Source: Liopterus haemorrhoidalis
Taxonomy: Eukaryota; Arthropoda; Insecta; Coleoptera; Dytiscidae
Assembly: GCA_963971575.1 (NCBI GenBank)
Contig: OZ020617.1
Coordinates: forward strand, 18,127,403-18,191,402
Length of the DNA stretch: 64,000 nt
Reading direction: 5' to 3'
In this document: positions 1 to 10,329 of the stretch, one piece after another
Layout of the letters: each line of letters opens with the position of its first letter
Position numbering within the stretch: the first letter of the stretch is position 1
Notes under the pieces: generated by a model
What the model was told of the DNA's origin: nothing
Seen by the model: only the letters and a program-made list of their open reading frames with translations
The model's database searches: none
Position numbers and translations under genes: made by a program

Positions 1-40
1 ATATCTTTCTATTTTCTATGCGCATAGATATACCGTGTGA

Positions 41-454
41 TCATAATTTCTTGTCAGTTACATAACAGTAAACAATGAGCTTAAAAATATCAAAACTGTA
101 TTCTATCTCTTATCTAAAAATTCCAATTTAACAAAGAACCAATCAGTAACGATATTGTATTGATAACTTCATGTTGTTCGTTAATTCAATGGCGTGTCGA
201 AAAAAAGTAGTGGTTTTTGTTAAGATATATTATTGTTTTTTTCGTTATTATTGCTGTTGTTGATATTATTGTTATTAAGACTGTAATTGGAAGACGATTT
301 TTGATCGAGGTTAGCTCTTAGAGGTAAGTGAAATATTGAACACACATAACCCAATATAAAAATCGAATCTACGTCTATGTGTGCATGTCATTGGAAATAA
401 ATTTGATAACAAAATGTTTCTGACAACTATTGCATAACTGACAAGAAATTATGA
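41..454. repeat. MITE with 20-bp perfect terminal inverted repeats
   Basis: Positions 41-60 (TCATAATTTCTTGTCAGTTA) are the exact reverse complement of 435-454. The 414-bp interval has no coding capacity. No clear target-site duplication was found, so the superfamily is open. It lies upstream of gene A. Confidence 0.7.
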
Positions 455-804
455 CCGCTCTGTACATTTTCCCTCTATTTTAATTCATTTCAAAACTATG
501 AAACACTCAAAATCTTATTAGCAAATATAAATAGCTGCCAAATATCGATCGATAAAGCAGAAATCGATAGAAATTTACCGATAAAACACTGATAGAGTCT
601 TAATTTCTTAATTTACATTGTGAGCACTACTTAATTTCTATGTACAAATTTAATGTTAGGTACTAATTTAACGTTAATTCTATTTTCTAATTTCGAGGTT
701 GTGAACTCAGCATAAGAACTTATAATAATAAGTAATATTCGAAAATAACACATAAATTCAAGAAACGCGCCAGTTATGGCGGAGTAATGTTATTATTTTT
801 GAGC

Positions 805-813
805 TATATAAAA
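805..813 (+). promoter_or_regulatory. TATA-like box, candidate core promoter of gene A
   Basis: TATATAAAA sits in a locally more GC-rich stretch, about 280 bp before the ATG of gene A. A donor-like GTGAGT follows at 986 and an acceptor-like TTTTAG ends at 1077, with a branch-like CTAAC near 1053. This would fit a transcript starting near 835 with one 92-bp 5' UTR intron. It is inference from motifs only. Confidence 0.35.
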
Positions 814-1093
814 CCAGCTGCTTGGCAGCCAATCGAAGGTATAGATTTATGTACAGATAGTTTAAAACGCTCTTCCTAGTTTAAAAATAATCTGTAGTAT
901 TTAATCAAAATACGATATTTTTTGTTTGCATCGCTTACTTACTACAAATCGCTGAAATTTGCGCCATTTGCGGTACGGGTTGACTGTGAGTTCAAACTAT
1001 TGTTCTTCATTTATGCTACGCTTAAGATTTTTTTTTTTCCTTGTGCTTTGGCCTAACTTTTTCCATGTATGTTTTAGGCACAGTTTAGTAAAA

Positions 1094-1312
1094 ATGTTAG
1101 ATGGAAGTGAACTAGATGGTCCGCCACCATTGCGACGAGCCAGTACTATAGAATACTCAAACTACAATCAATCGCATTCAACACATGGAAATGTAACATC
1201 ACTCTCAGGCTCAAAATTGATGAGACGCGCTTCTTTGGATGACTTGGAGCAAGAAACTTGTCAATTAACGCCTAAAATTGATCACCGAATTATTGTTATC
1301 AACAATGATGAG
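1094..1312 (+). CDS. Gene A, coding exon 1: small protein of unknown function with two RRAS phospho-motifs
   Basis: I do not recognise this gene. The reading frame is open from before 1078 (acceptor TTTTAG at 1072-1077) to the donor AG|GTAAAT at 1313. The ATG at 1094 has a favourable aaaATG context. The 73 codons are hydrophilic and include LRRASTIEY and LMRRASLDDLEQ, two matches to the basophilic-kinase site R-R-x-S, spaced about 30 residues apart, and end in IIVINNDE. The donor is phase 0 and joins in frame to the exon at 7330, giving a 108-aa protein without signal peptide or membrane segment. Codon use and composition stand out from the surrounding low-complexity AT-rich DNA. Upstream coding exons outside the window cannot be excluded; in that case the Met at 1094 would be internal. 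Confidence 0.6.
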
Positions 1313-1781
1313 GTAAATTCTATCACAAACACAAGAAATCTTTAACGAATCAATTATACTGCAATTTTTAGACATTTTTATACCTTCTTTTAAGCATGAA
1401 TAGTTTTGCATGTTACTTTGTATATGTACTTATTTATTTTTGTATATTATTTATTTATTTATTGTACCTTTAATTAAAGCATTGTTTTTTATTATGTTTA
1501 TCGTTTGTTCATTACTAATATATCTTGCACATACATAAGATCTTTCCTTTTGCATGCTTATTTTTATACACCCCTACCCCACTTTACGTCGGGAATGCGT
1601 TCTTAGAAATCGCGGCACAAATTAAAGCACACCAAGTCAATATAATTTGCTACTTAATAAATCATTGAAATATAAAAGTTACAGTCGGATTTTTGACGTC
1701 ATAAGTAATTGCCTATTATGTTTACATAATACTTATAAAACGTACTGATTTAAAGCAACATGTCTGAATAGTTAACTAGAG

Positions 1782-2094
1782 CAGTGTTTCTCAACAAAAA
1801 ACGCACCGCGGACCGGTATAATATATAATTTTCTAACGCGGACCACTAATAATAATTGTTGGTTCATTCTTTGCAAGAGAGTAAATATATATAATGTGCT
1901 ACTAAATATATTTATTTTATTTGTAGAAAATCACAAAGTTTACAGAAAATAAACAAAATATAAATTATATACATAAAAAAAGTGCATAAAATTTAAAAAA
2001 AAACTGCTTAAAACACATATAAAAACTTTCGCGGACGACTAAAATTTTTCTGGAGACCACTGGTGGTGCGCGGACCACCTGTTGAGAAACACTG
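1782..2094. mobile_element. hAT-type MITE with 8-bp target duplication
   Basis: The ends are CAGTGTTTCTCAAC and GTTGAGAAACACTG, flanked by AACTAGAG at 1774-1781 and 2095-2102. An exact 8-bp duplication with CAGTG-type ends is diagnostic of hAT transposons. It is 313 bp long and non-coding, and lies in the long intron of gene A. Confidence 0.9.
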
Positions 2095-2102
2095 AACTAG
2101 AG

Positions 2103-3880
2103 TATAAAAGCAGTAGCGCTTTAAGCACTTGAAGGGTCTCAAGCGCAGTCGAATTTCAGGCCGTACGTCTTTGACTGATTGGTGACTCTTTAAATTAATT
2201 TAAAAAATCCAACTATAGATGACCGTTAGTAAAATTTGTAATAATGAAAGTATAAAAAATAAAGTAAGATAAATAGTCCGTCAAGTAGCGCCAAATCGGA
2301 GAGGAAAGTTTTTTTTTTTTTGTTCGAGTTAATAATGATATTTAATAATAGGTTTTTAATTCATCAGTTATTTGTGAAGTACCTCTAACGTAACTATCCA
2401 CATTCGTAATAAATAAAACTCAACTTAAGCACCTTGGTACCCAAATGACAATAATAATAAGAGAAAAAAACTTGATTATTTTATATAAGGGTCAATTATG
2501 CATAACAAAAAAATATATATACAAAATGAATTGTAATTTATTGCTCAAATTTTCTATTAATTTTTGGTATAGTGCTGATTACAATCCTCAATAAGAAATC
2601 ATTTGTCCAATCTCTTAAAATATGTAGTCTATTCAAGTTAATTATGAAATGACGTCAAAATTGGTTAATTTCATGCCAGTGCTAGAATGTAATGCAACTA
2701 ACAGTTTGCAAGCATCACTCGATTATTACATTTGGTTTCCATAGATTGGTAGCCCTTTCCTATATTACAACATATTCTTCAGCGTTTTTCTGAAATACTA
2801 CGGATGAGATTAAGCTTACGTCTTATTTTGAATTATATCAAATATTATTATAATAAAATTGTTTTATTTTTCCTACCGTTGACAATATTTTCTAATGTAA
2901 TGCTCGCTTAAAATCTACGTGTCGCGAACGTATTGCAAACTTCCTGTGGGCAGTTCGAGCGTGGATCATGCTACAAACATAACCAAAAAATAAAATTTTA
3001 GTTAAAGGATTTTCTAAATACACTGTGTTACTCATTTTATGCAAAATTTTTAGAAAATATTCCGGCATTACTAGGCTAAGGTATGTTAGTTTAGGATAAA
3101 CTTTACATTGTAATTTTATTAAATTGTTGCTAAAACTTCACACGTATAATATACAAAACACAAAATATCTTGAAAACGCTAAACTGTTGACGAAATATTT
3201 CAAAACATAATTAAAAGTCATTTATTAACTAACATTTAATATCTACTCTGGATTATGTAAACTTTGTGTCAATCGGCCATACTTGCGAGCGTCTAAACTA
3301 TAGACCGTTCATTTTCGAAACAACATAATGAGTCATCAAATCGACGCGATCTTCAGCTATTTTACCAGTGGCGGTCCGAAACAACAACAAGGTACCAAAC
3401 AAACAGCTGACTATTAACATAATAAGTCATACACCATGCCACTGCTTTGCGTGCGCGCACACGCAGTAAGGTCTCAGTCAAAAACTCGTTTCTGCGCAGT
3501 GTGTTGTTTCGCAGTGTGTTGTTACGCGTCCGACTAAATTCGACAAACTTATTTGTGTTCGTAACAAAAACCGATACAGAACGAATCAGGTCGAGCGCTT
3601 TGCGAGGCACTAGGCTTGGCGCTCGATCCCGTACAAACTAGACAAAAATGTTACCTGGCGTGTTACATTATGTGTATTATAATAACATTGATTATATTAA
3701 AAATAATTAAACATTAATGACAAAAATGAGCGATCTTATTACTTGTCTCTGTATCGGCATGCTATGCTGCACATAGTGCATGTTTAGAGAAGTTGGAGAG
3801 ACTTTTGTTTCTGGGGATTGAATTTGAACTAAAAACCACCTAAATGGTCAAAATGGAGAAATCCTCCGTTAGATCAAAAT
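2103..3880. other. Intronic sequence of gene A without recognised features
   Basis: AT-rich unique-looking sequence. The stretch 3420-3640 is more GC-rich and has a short direct repeat (CGCAGTGTGTTGTT twice near 3496-3522), but its short open frames resemble nothing known to me and have no convincing splice sites. Confidence 0.5.
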
Positions 3881-4175
3881 AATAGGCGTTTACGTTTAGT
3901 CAGTCAGATTAATCCGAGCGATCTGAGTGCTCCCGATCCGTTCGTAAAATCAGTCGGAGCGTACAAATTAGCTTATTTTTAGTCAAGCCGATGAATCTGC
4001 TGGAGCAATCCGATCATTTCAAAACAATTTGATGATCTAGCTGGATTGCTAGGATTAATTGGTGGTGGGGGTTAGCGCGGGTAAGTTGAATTTTGCAGTC
4101 AGATGGAAAGTGATTTAAACATATGGTAAACATCAGTAAACGTAGAATAAAAAGAATTCTTGACCGTATTTTATA

Positions 4176-4414
4176 GATAAATATGTAGGTATTTTCTTGG
4201 GTTTCGGTCGATAATTAAAAGCAAATTTAGTCAAATATTTAAAAAGATTTATTTACCTGCTAACTAGTTTCGGTTCTATATGAACCATTCTCAAAGCCTA
4301 AAAATAAGTACATGTTTGTTAAAATGAATTACATAAAGTAAATATAAAATTAATAATAAATAAAATATAAAATTAAACATTATTACACTTACTTGCAAAG
4401 ATATTTATAAAAAT
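4176..4414 (-). repeat. Left inverted terminal repeat (pLTR) of the Penelope-like element
   Basis: About 239 bp, reverse-complementary with few mismatches to 6652-6887. It includes TTTCGGTTCTATATGAACCA; read on the minus strand this is a GGTTC/GAACC hairpin followed by GAAAC, resembling stem II and the GAAA box of a hammerhead ribozyme. Confidence 0.85.
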
Positions 4415-4427
4415 ATATTAGGAAGTT

Positions 4428-4930
4428 TGTTGATGATTTAGTCTTAGCTATACCCAAAGATAAAATCAGCGAAAAATATTTTCAACTCCTTTAATCAGCA
4501 CATACAGTTTACTATGGAAATAGAACAAAATAACGCTTTACCATTTCTAGATATCAAACTCATTAGAACACAGAATTGAAAAATAATTACAGAGTGGTAC
4601 AGAAAAGCATGTAAATCAGACAGATATATAAATTATAATTCCAAACACCCTTTAAAACAAAAAATTAATACAGCATTAAATCTAAAATATAGAGCTCTTA
4701 ATTTAAGTCATACAGATATCCATGACAAAATAAAAAATAATATTAAAAATAGTTTGATTAAAAATAATTTCCCTAAACGTATTATACACAGAATTTTATA
4801 CAATAGAAGTTAAAAAAAAAAAACAAATAATCCAGATAACGTAACAAAAAAGACTTATTTTTCCATTCCTCACATACCCAACTTATCTGAACAATTAAAA
4901 AAAATATTAACTAATGAAAATATTAATATA
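4428..4930 (+). pseudogene. Penelope-like reverse transcriptase, C-terminal remnant
   Basis: Translation begins FVDDLVLAIPKDKISEKYF, where VDD is the catalytic palm motif C. After a frameshift near 4490 it continues with IQFTMEIEQNNALPFLDIKL and WYRKACKSDRYINYNSKHPL, the typical thumb-region signature of Penelope-like RTs (LPFLD, W/YRK, HP). At least two in-frame stops and a frameshift are present, and everything upstream of motif C is missing. Confidence 0.85.
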
Positions 4931-5338
4931 CAGTCTGTTCCAAACGGTTAAGCGGAACTAAATGGGAATTTAGTTCTTTTAGGTTGTCACGAGAAGGGAC
5001 CTTGCTTGGGTTATTTCATTTTTCACGTTGGGATGTCAAAATTTAAAATTCCAATAATGAAACCATGGAAACGAATGACATATGTCAAAATTAAATATTT
5101 TTTTTAGATATTTTAATGACAAAAAAATAAATAAATGGTAAATTTGTATTAAGACATGACACAAAAAATCAAAATATAAAGAAAATGACATTTTAAAATA
5201 ATATTAACCTTAACCAAAAAATGTTTATTGTAAGTATGATTTACAAAGCTTAAACAAAACGGCCGAAAGGCACGATTTAAACGATGAAAGTAACTAGATT
5301 GCAAAATCTAGTTCCGCTTAACCGTTTGGAACAGACTG
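4931..5338. repeat. 408-bp MITE, family M1, copy 1
   Basis: The TIRs are CAGTCTGTTCCAAACGGTTA and its reverse complement, ending at TA dinucleotides (4929-4930, 5339-5340), as in Tc1/mariner-type MITEs. It is the same length as copy 2 (5657-6064) and differs from it by scattered substitutions and compensating small indels. Diverged relatives lie at 9777, 48451, 48715, 54288 and 60776. Confidence 0.88.
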
Positions 5339-5342
5339 TAGC

Positions 5343-5637
5343 TATAAGCTGTTCACTTTTGTAAGAACACACTAGATCTGGTTATTTTGGTTACTTTTAT
5401 GGTGTGTTACTGACTTTAAGTGTCAATTAAAAATATTCCTTACGCTGTAAAACCGACTTTAGGTTGATAAGGTTATGATCATTATAAATAAGATATCATT
5501 TTTCATTATGACATCTGTCAAATGCATCGACATTTTAAAAAAGTGACATTTTTTAATACCAACATAACATACAGCTTCAAAGGTGCAAACTATTGAATTC
5601 CCTCTTAGTTTGTTCTTACAAACGTGAACCGCTTATA
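5343..5637. repeat. MITE inserted between two M1 copies
   Basis: TATAAGCTGTTCACTTTTGT at the left matches the reverse complement of the right end (GTGAACCGCTTATA, ending at 5637) with a few mismatches. It is about 295 bp, AT-rich and non-coding. Confidence 0.75.
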
Positions 5638-5656
5638 CAAAAAAATTTCAAAACTA

Positions 5657-6064
5657 CAGTCTGTTCCAAACGGTTAGGCGGAACTAAATGGGAATTTCGT
5701 TCTTTTAGGTTGTCACGAGAAGAGACCTTACTTGGGTTATTTCATTTTTCATGTTGGAATGTCAAAATTTAAAATTCCAACAATGAAACCATGGAAACGA
5801 ATGACATATGTCAAAATTTAATATTTTTTTTTACTTATTTTATTGACAAAAAAATAAATAAATGGGAAATTTGTATTAAGAATGACACAAAAAATCAAAA
5901 TATAAAGAAAATGACATTTTAAAATGATATTAACCTTAACCAAAAAATGTTTATTGTAAGTATGATTTACAAAGCTTAAACAAAACGGTCGAAAAGCACG
6001 ATTTAAACAATGAAAGTAACTAGATTGCAAAATCTAGTTCCGCCTAACCGTTTGGAACAGACTG
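5657..6064. repeat. 408-bp MITE, family M1, copy 2
   Basis: Same orientation and length as copy 1, with perfectly matching outer TIRs (CAGTCTGTTCCAAACGGTTA) and TA duplications at 5655-5656 and 6065-6066. It interrupts the Penelope-like coding region. Confidence 0.88.
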
Positions 6065-6066
6065 TA

Positions 6067-6443
6067 TCAATAATTTACACAGTACATTAAAAGACAGAAA
6101 CAAGAAAGAACAAAAATCTAATATTATATACTGCATACCCTGTAAAAATTGTGAAGCCAAATATGTTGGTCAGAGTAAACGGTATTTAAAAACAAGACTA
6201 AAAGAACATGAGAACAACATTAGTAAAAATAAAATTGACAATAACAAAAGTAACAACTCTATTGTAGAACATGCCAACAATCTAAAACATCAATTTGACT
6301 TTCCTAATACAACAATACTGAATGTTGAACAAAATTTAACTAAAAAATTGTTATTAGAAATGATTTATATTAAAAAAGACAATTGTAATATTAATGCTAA
6401 AACTTACATAGATAATTTAAGGAAATTTATTAAAATCTTATAA
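6067..6443 (+). pseudogene. Penelope-like GIY-YIG endonuclease domain, C-terminal part
   Basis: The reading frame gives IYCIPCKNCEAKYVGQSKRY, then LKTRLKEHENNI, and ends at a TAA (6441-6443) after IDNLRKFIKIL. The CxxC pair before YVGQ and the following R and E/H residues match the GIY-YIG nuclease of Penelope-like elements, in which YVG replaces YIG. This stretch has no internal stop. It is cut off from the RT part by three MITEs. Confidence 0.88.
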
Positions 6444-6651
6444 AAAAAATTAAATAGCCCATCTATTCTAAGTATAACTAATTTCAATTAGAAATTACGG
6501 TACTTCTATTTTTTTTTTAAATCTTTTTAACTTAGTTGACGTGTAACGTATATGTGTCGCAACCTGTAGAAGATAAGGAGAAAAATTTTATCCGTTAAAT
6601 TAATAAAAAAATTTAATATGTTTCAAATTTTATGATATAATTTTAACTCTG

Positions 6652-6887
6652 ATTTTTATAAATATCTTTGCAAGTAAGTGTAATAATGTTTAATTTTATA
6701 TTTTATTTATTATTAATTTTATATTTACTTTATGTAATTTATTTTAACAAACATGTACTTATTTTTAGGCTTTGAGAATGGTTCAGATAGAACCGAAACT
6801 AGTTAGCAAGTAAATAAATCTTTTTAAATATTTGACTAAATTTGCTTTTAATTATCGACCGAAACCCAAGAAAATACCTATATATTT
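6652..6887 (+). repeat. Right inverted terminal repeat (pLTR) of the Penelope-like element
   Basis: Inverted copy of 4176-4414. The plus strand contains TTTGAGAATGGTTCAGATAG followed by AACCGAAAC (about 6771-6799), the hammerhead-like hairpin also seen in the left arm. It ends exactly at the 13-bp target duplication. Confidence 0.85.
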
Positions 6888-7329
6888 ATCAGTAAACGTA
6901 ACCTAGCAAAATGGAGGAAATACATTCTGTTTGTGATAGCTCATATTTATAAAACAATACGCAGTAACACTTGTAAACAACGACATTAATGTGACAGTTG
7001 TATTTAGCGCCACCGCCACCAGGCGTCACTACTTAACTTCAGACTTAAATTCCTTACGAAAAGTGTTAATAAAATCTGAGCAATCTGACTAATCTTGTGA
7101 CGTCACCAGATCAATCTGAGCAATTTTGTAGATTGACTAAACGTAAACGCCTATTAAGTGAACTTTTTTGGTCTTGGATCGGATTTCATTAATTTATATT
7201 GTAGTTTTAACTCTAATTACGTAGTTCCTTAATAATTTTGCTAATATTTTTTCATCCAGGCTTTTTTTACCCAATTAATAAGCTTTAAGTAACATTTCAG
7301 ATGTAGTAAATTTTGTGATGATTTTATAG

Positions 7330-7437
7330 AAACGTCATGAACTTTTACTACAAAAACAACGAATAGAAGCTGATTCTGTAATACAAGAGGTCGATGAATG
7401 TTCTCCACAAGAACAGGGGCCACAGTTAAATAACTGA
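7330..7437 (+). CDS. Gene A, terminal coding exon
   Basis: The exon follows the acceptor GATTTTATAG (ending 7329) and ends with TGA at 7435-7437. It is phase 0, matching the donor after 1312, and encodes KRHELLLQKQRIEADSVIQ followed by EVDECSPQEQGPQLNN. The sequence is charged and probably helical (KRHELLLQKQRIEADSVIQEV has heptad-like leucines), compatible with a short coiled coil. I assign no function. The pairing with the exon at 1094 rests on matching phase, strand, composition and the absence of any other candidate between them. Confidence 0.55.
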   Translation, partial: KRHELLLQKQRIEADSVIQEVDECSPQEQGPQLNN

Positions 7438-8060
7438 ACTGTGATTTTAATCAACTCTAACAGGTACTGTGCCTCAGTTCTACTTAAATAGTTATGTAAC
7501 TGCCATTTAAACTGTAATCACTACTCTGTCCATTTTCGGCTATGAATTTTGTAACAATATTGCATTATTGATGATTAGTTTCTAATTATTTTATTAATGG
7601 ATTTTTTCTATTTTGCATTCATAAGAGAGTCAGTATGAAACTGAATTGAGTGTTATACTAAGTTTCATTATGACACTAAACATTTTATTTCATATAATTG
7701 GTACAATAATCTGTAAATATTACTAAACAAAAATTGACAACTACCTTGCAGAATATAAAACTGTCAAATCAGTCTGACTAACTGCTACAGTCACGTATCA
7801 AATTCTCTAAGCGAGGATGTTGTTTGATTATATAATGCAAATTTATTATTTTAAACAAGCAAAATAGAAAAAATAGTATAAAAAATCGTTACATAAGGCT
7901 TTTTGCCGCACTTGTGTGTCAAAATCATGCCTTGTGAAACTTGTGTTTTAATATACCATTAAAAAACATTTCAGTGTATTATTTTAGTGTTAAATAACAC
8001 AAATATTTTTTTAAAGAGACAGTTTATTGAAATAAAATATTATTGTAGCTTATTTTACGT
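7438..8060. other. 3' flank of gene A, no further coding sequence
   Basis: AT-rich sequence that probably holds the 3' UTR of gene A. AATAAA-like motifs occur near 8031, but no clear cleavage site can be assigned. Confidence 0.4.
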
Positions 8061-8197
8061 TTAATGGTGCAATTCTATGGCAAATCTATAATCTACAGAC
8101 GATCGTATCTAAGGAGTTGTTTTATGTGTTGTTATGGGCAGTACCTTATAGATTTTGTCTGTAAGCTTACAGATTTGCCACAGAATTTCACCATTAA
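8061..8197. repeat. Short piggyBac-like MITE with TTAA ends
   Basis: TTAATGGTGCAATTCTATGG at the left is the near-perfect reverse complement of the right end (GAATTTCACCATTAA), forming about 40-bp arms. TTAA stands at both ends, the target of piggyBac-like transposons. It is 137 bp and non-coding. Confidence 0.75.
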
Positions 8198-8278
8198 TTG
8201 TCTTATAAATACTACTAACCATTTGCGTTCCAATAAATTTAAGATATATTAATACAACTTAAAAGTTAAAAACATGTA

Positions 8279-8539
8279 TAGTCCGGCTATCTTAAGCTAG
8301 TCTTTTGTGCAATAGCCAGAACAATAGAAGAGGGCTTCGTTAATATTCGTGTAGCAGTCGTGCGGTATAGTCACTCGAAAAATGAGTTTTCAAATCAAAC
8401 GAGGAAGTGCTCGTGCGTTAAGAAATCAATCTTGTGATTTTTTTGAGACTGTACTTGGGTGCCACAACTTATGTCTCACTCACTCGTAATACCACCAAAC
8501 TGACTCACTAATCCCAGACCCTAATCTTAGCGGGCTATA
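8279..8539. repeat. MITE family M2 (AGTCCGGCTATCTTAAGC), decayed copy
   Basis: The left end TATAGTCCGGCTATCTTAAG is intact; the right end (CTTAGCGGGCTATA) is diverged. The interior matches the copy at 18491-18763, including GCAATAGCCAGAA and CAGTCACTCGAAAAAT-like stretches. Confidence 0.75.
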
Positions 8540-9776
8540 CATTAGAAGACTCGTTTGTAAAAGACCGAACCGATGTAGGTAATATTTGATTCCTCATACA
8601 TAGCAAAATAAGTATCAATTTTCGGATTATACCATACAAAATAAAACCTATTATTAATTAAATAAGGTTAGATAAAATTCCCAATTTAACGATAAAATGC
8701 ATAACCTTATCTAAGTGAACATAGCCTAAACTGTACATTTAATTCAGTATCAGGCCTTACGACAACAATGTTTACATTTTATACTTTAGAGGTTATAAGC
8801 ACCTTCGAAAAACCCACTCATACGCTCGCATTTTGCACGTAAAAGCATACGTTTAAACAAATAATTTAATTACTGGCAATCAGTTTGATTTGCATTTTCA
8901 GTCTAGATTAAAGAGTCGAACCAAATTTATTTCGTTCCGGTTTACGCTTACGTTCCAAATAAATGTTTTTCGTTCCAATTTCGGTTTCGGTTCGTCGAAA
9001 AATTCCGGTTCAGTCGGTTCCGATTCGAATAACAAGTTAAAATCGAGTCTAACATGAAATATCTACCGGTATACAATTTGGTTTCATTTTATTTATTAAA
9101 TTCCCTTCTTATTCTTGTCTTTCAATTATAAAATTGAAAATACAAAAGAAATAGAACTTAGTCAAAAACGAATACAAAATACAATTTAGGAACATAAAAA
9201 TAAAAATACAAAAACATATTGCACGTAAATAAAATAAAATTTTAACAAATCAGAGGAAAAATACAAAAAATAATACACTAAGGCGCCAGATGCAAGGAGT
9301 GCTTAAATGTTGGTTGAAGACTTATTTTTGTCAGCAATGAACAACTTAATTTTCACGTCTCTAAAATTTTGGGTTCAGCTGGCTAGTAACTTTTAGTCAC
9401 AATTATAGAGAAGAAAAACGTTAGTAAATAATAATAAATAATATGAACTTTTCTTTTACAAAAATAATAAATATCAGTTTGAAGAATCGCAATATTATAA
9501 AGAAGAAAACGGAATAACACAAACCTTTTTCTTACAAAAAAATATAAATAAATAAATAAAAATTAATCACAGTTGTAAAAATAATATTTGAAATTTGAAA
9601 TGAAAATAAAATTAAAAATCAGTAACCGCGTTCCGAAACGTAACAATTTTCATGAAAAGGTTAATGTCGTACACTTTCGGAACGGGAAACTTCAACCGCG
9701 ATTACTTTCGTCAAGTAATGGAACATTGTATTGCTGTTTAAAGGCATCCTAATAAAAAAAAAAATAACTTAAATCT
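8540..9776. other. Intergenic sequence with a possible decayed repeat
   Basis: 8900-9060 is rich in CGGTTCCG/CCGGTT motifs, and 9625-9710 has related CGTTCCGAAACG and TTTCGGAACGGG words in inverted sense. This may be an old hAT-like element, but no target duplication is visible. The rest is AT-rich with no gene. Confidence 0.35.
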
Positions 9777-9920
9777 ATACTCTGTTTCTTTGGTTTAAGC
9801 AGAACTAGATTTTTTATTCTAGTAAGTTCTTTTACCAATTAAGTGAGGCTTTTGATCATTTTGTTAAGTAAAAGCCCACTTCAATCCATAAAAAGAAAGC
9901 TCATGATAACTTACAAAAAT
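9777..9920. repeat. MITE family M1, partial copy
   Basis: Begins TATACTCTGTTTCTTTGGTT and shares the internal GATCATTTTGTTAAGTAAAAG motif with the copies at 54288 and 60776. The far end is not recognisable. Confidence 0.6.
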
Positions 9921-9981
9921 GAAAACAGGTCGGGTAACTGTATTAATATTGTATTACTAATTATATCATATTAAAACTATA

Positions 9982-10329
9982 CAGGATGAAAATAAAGTCG
10001 CTTTCCCGAAAAAATCGTTCATAGTTTTCATACTTGTTCACGCATAAATACATTTTTTGCTCAATGGTGGAATTACGAGTTATAGAATTCTGTACTATAA
10101 TTGACAAAACAACAATAGTTACTTGGTATCGCGTTTATTGGCCATGACAGAATTGAATTCTATTCATCATAATACCACCACAGATGCTGAAGTTTTTGTT
10201 CAGAAGCCTCGTGATCTGAATTACTTGCTTCTGTTGATCGAAAAATGTTTCCAGAACTTGGATATGAATAGTCAGTTATAAAGAACTGTTCTTTCTTAAA
10301 ATCTTTAAGGCGGCTTTTATTTCATCCTG
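9982..10329. repeat. 348-bp MITE of Tc1/mariner type
   Basis: CAGGATGAAAATAAAGTCGC at the left pairs with GGCGGCTTTTATTTCATCCTG at the right, with TA at both borders (9980-9981, 10330-10331). No transposase is present. Confidence 0.8.

Larger units (their letters stand above)
4145..6887 (+). mobile_element. Penelope-like retroelement with inverted terminal repeats, 5'-truncated
   Basis: The element is bounded by a 13-bp direct duplication, ATCAGTAAACGTA, at 4132-4144 and 6888-6900. Inside are inverted arms (about 4176-4414 and 6652-6887), a reverse transcriptase remnant starting at the FVDD active site, and a GIY-YIG endonuclease domain. RT plus GIY-YIG is the defining combination of Penelope-like elements. 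The left arm has about 31 extra bases (4145-4175) missing on the right, like the short tail described for Penelope terminal repeats. Three MITEs (4931-5338, 5343-5637, 5657-6064) interrupt the linker between RT and endonuclease. Frameshifts and stops show it is dead. Confidence 0.88.
3881..7155. mobile_element. MITE split by a Penelope-like element
   Basis: AATAGGCGTTTACGTTTAG at 3881 is mirrored by CTAAACGTAAACGCCTATT ending at 7155. Subterminal sequence is rich in imperfect ATCTGAGC/GCAATCTGA motifs on both sides. Without the internal Penelope-like element (4145-6887) and one copy of its 13-bp target duplication, the host MITE would be about 520 bp. Confidence 0.7.
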
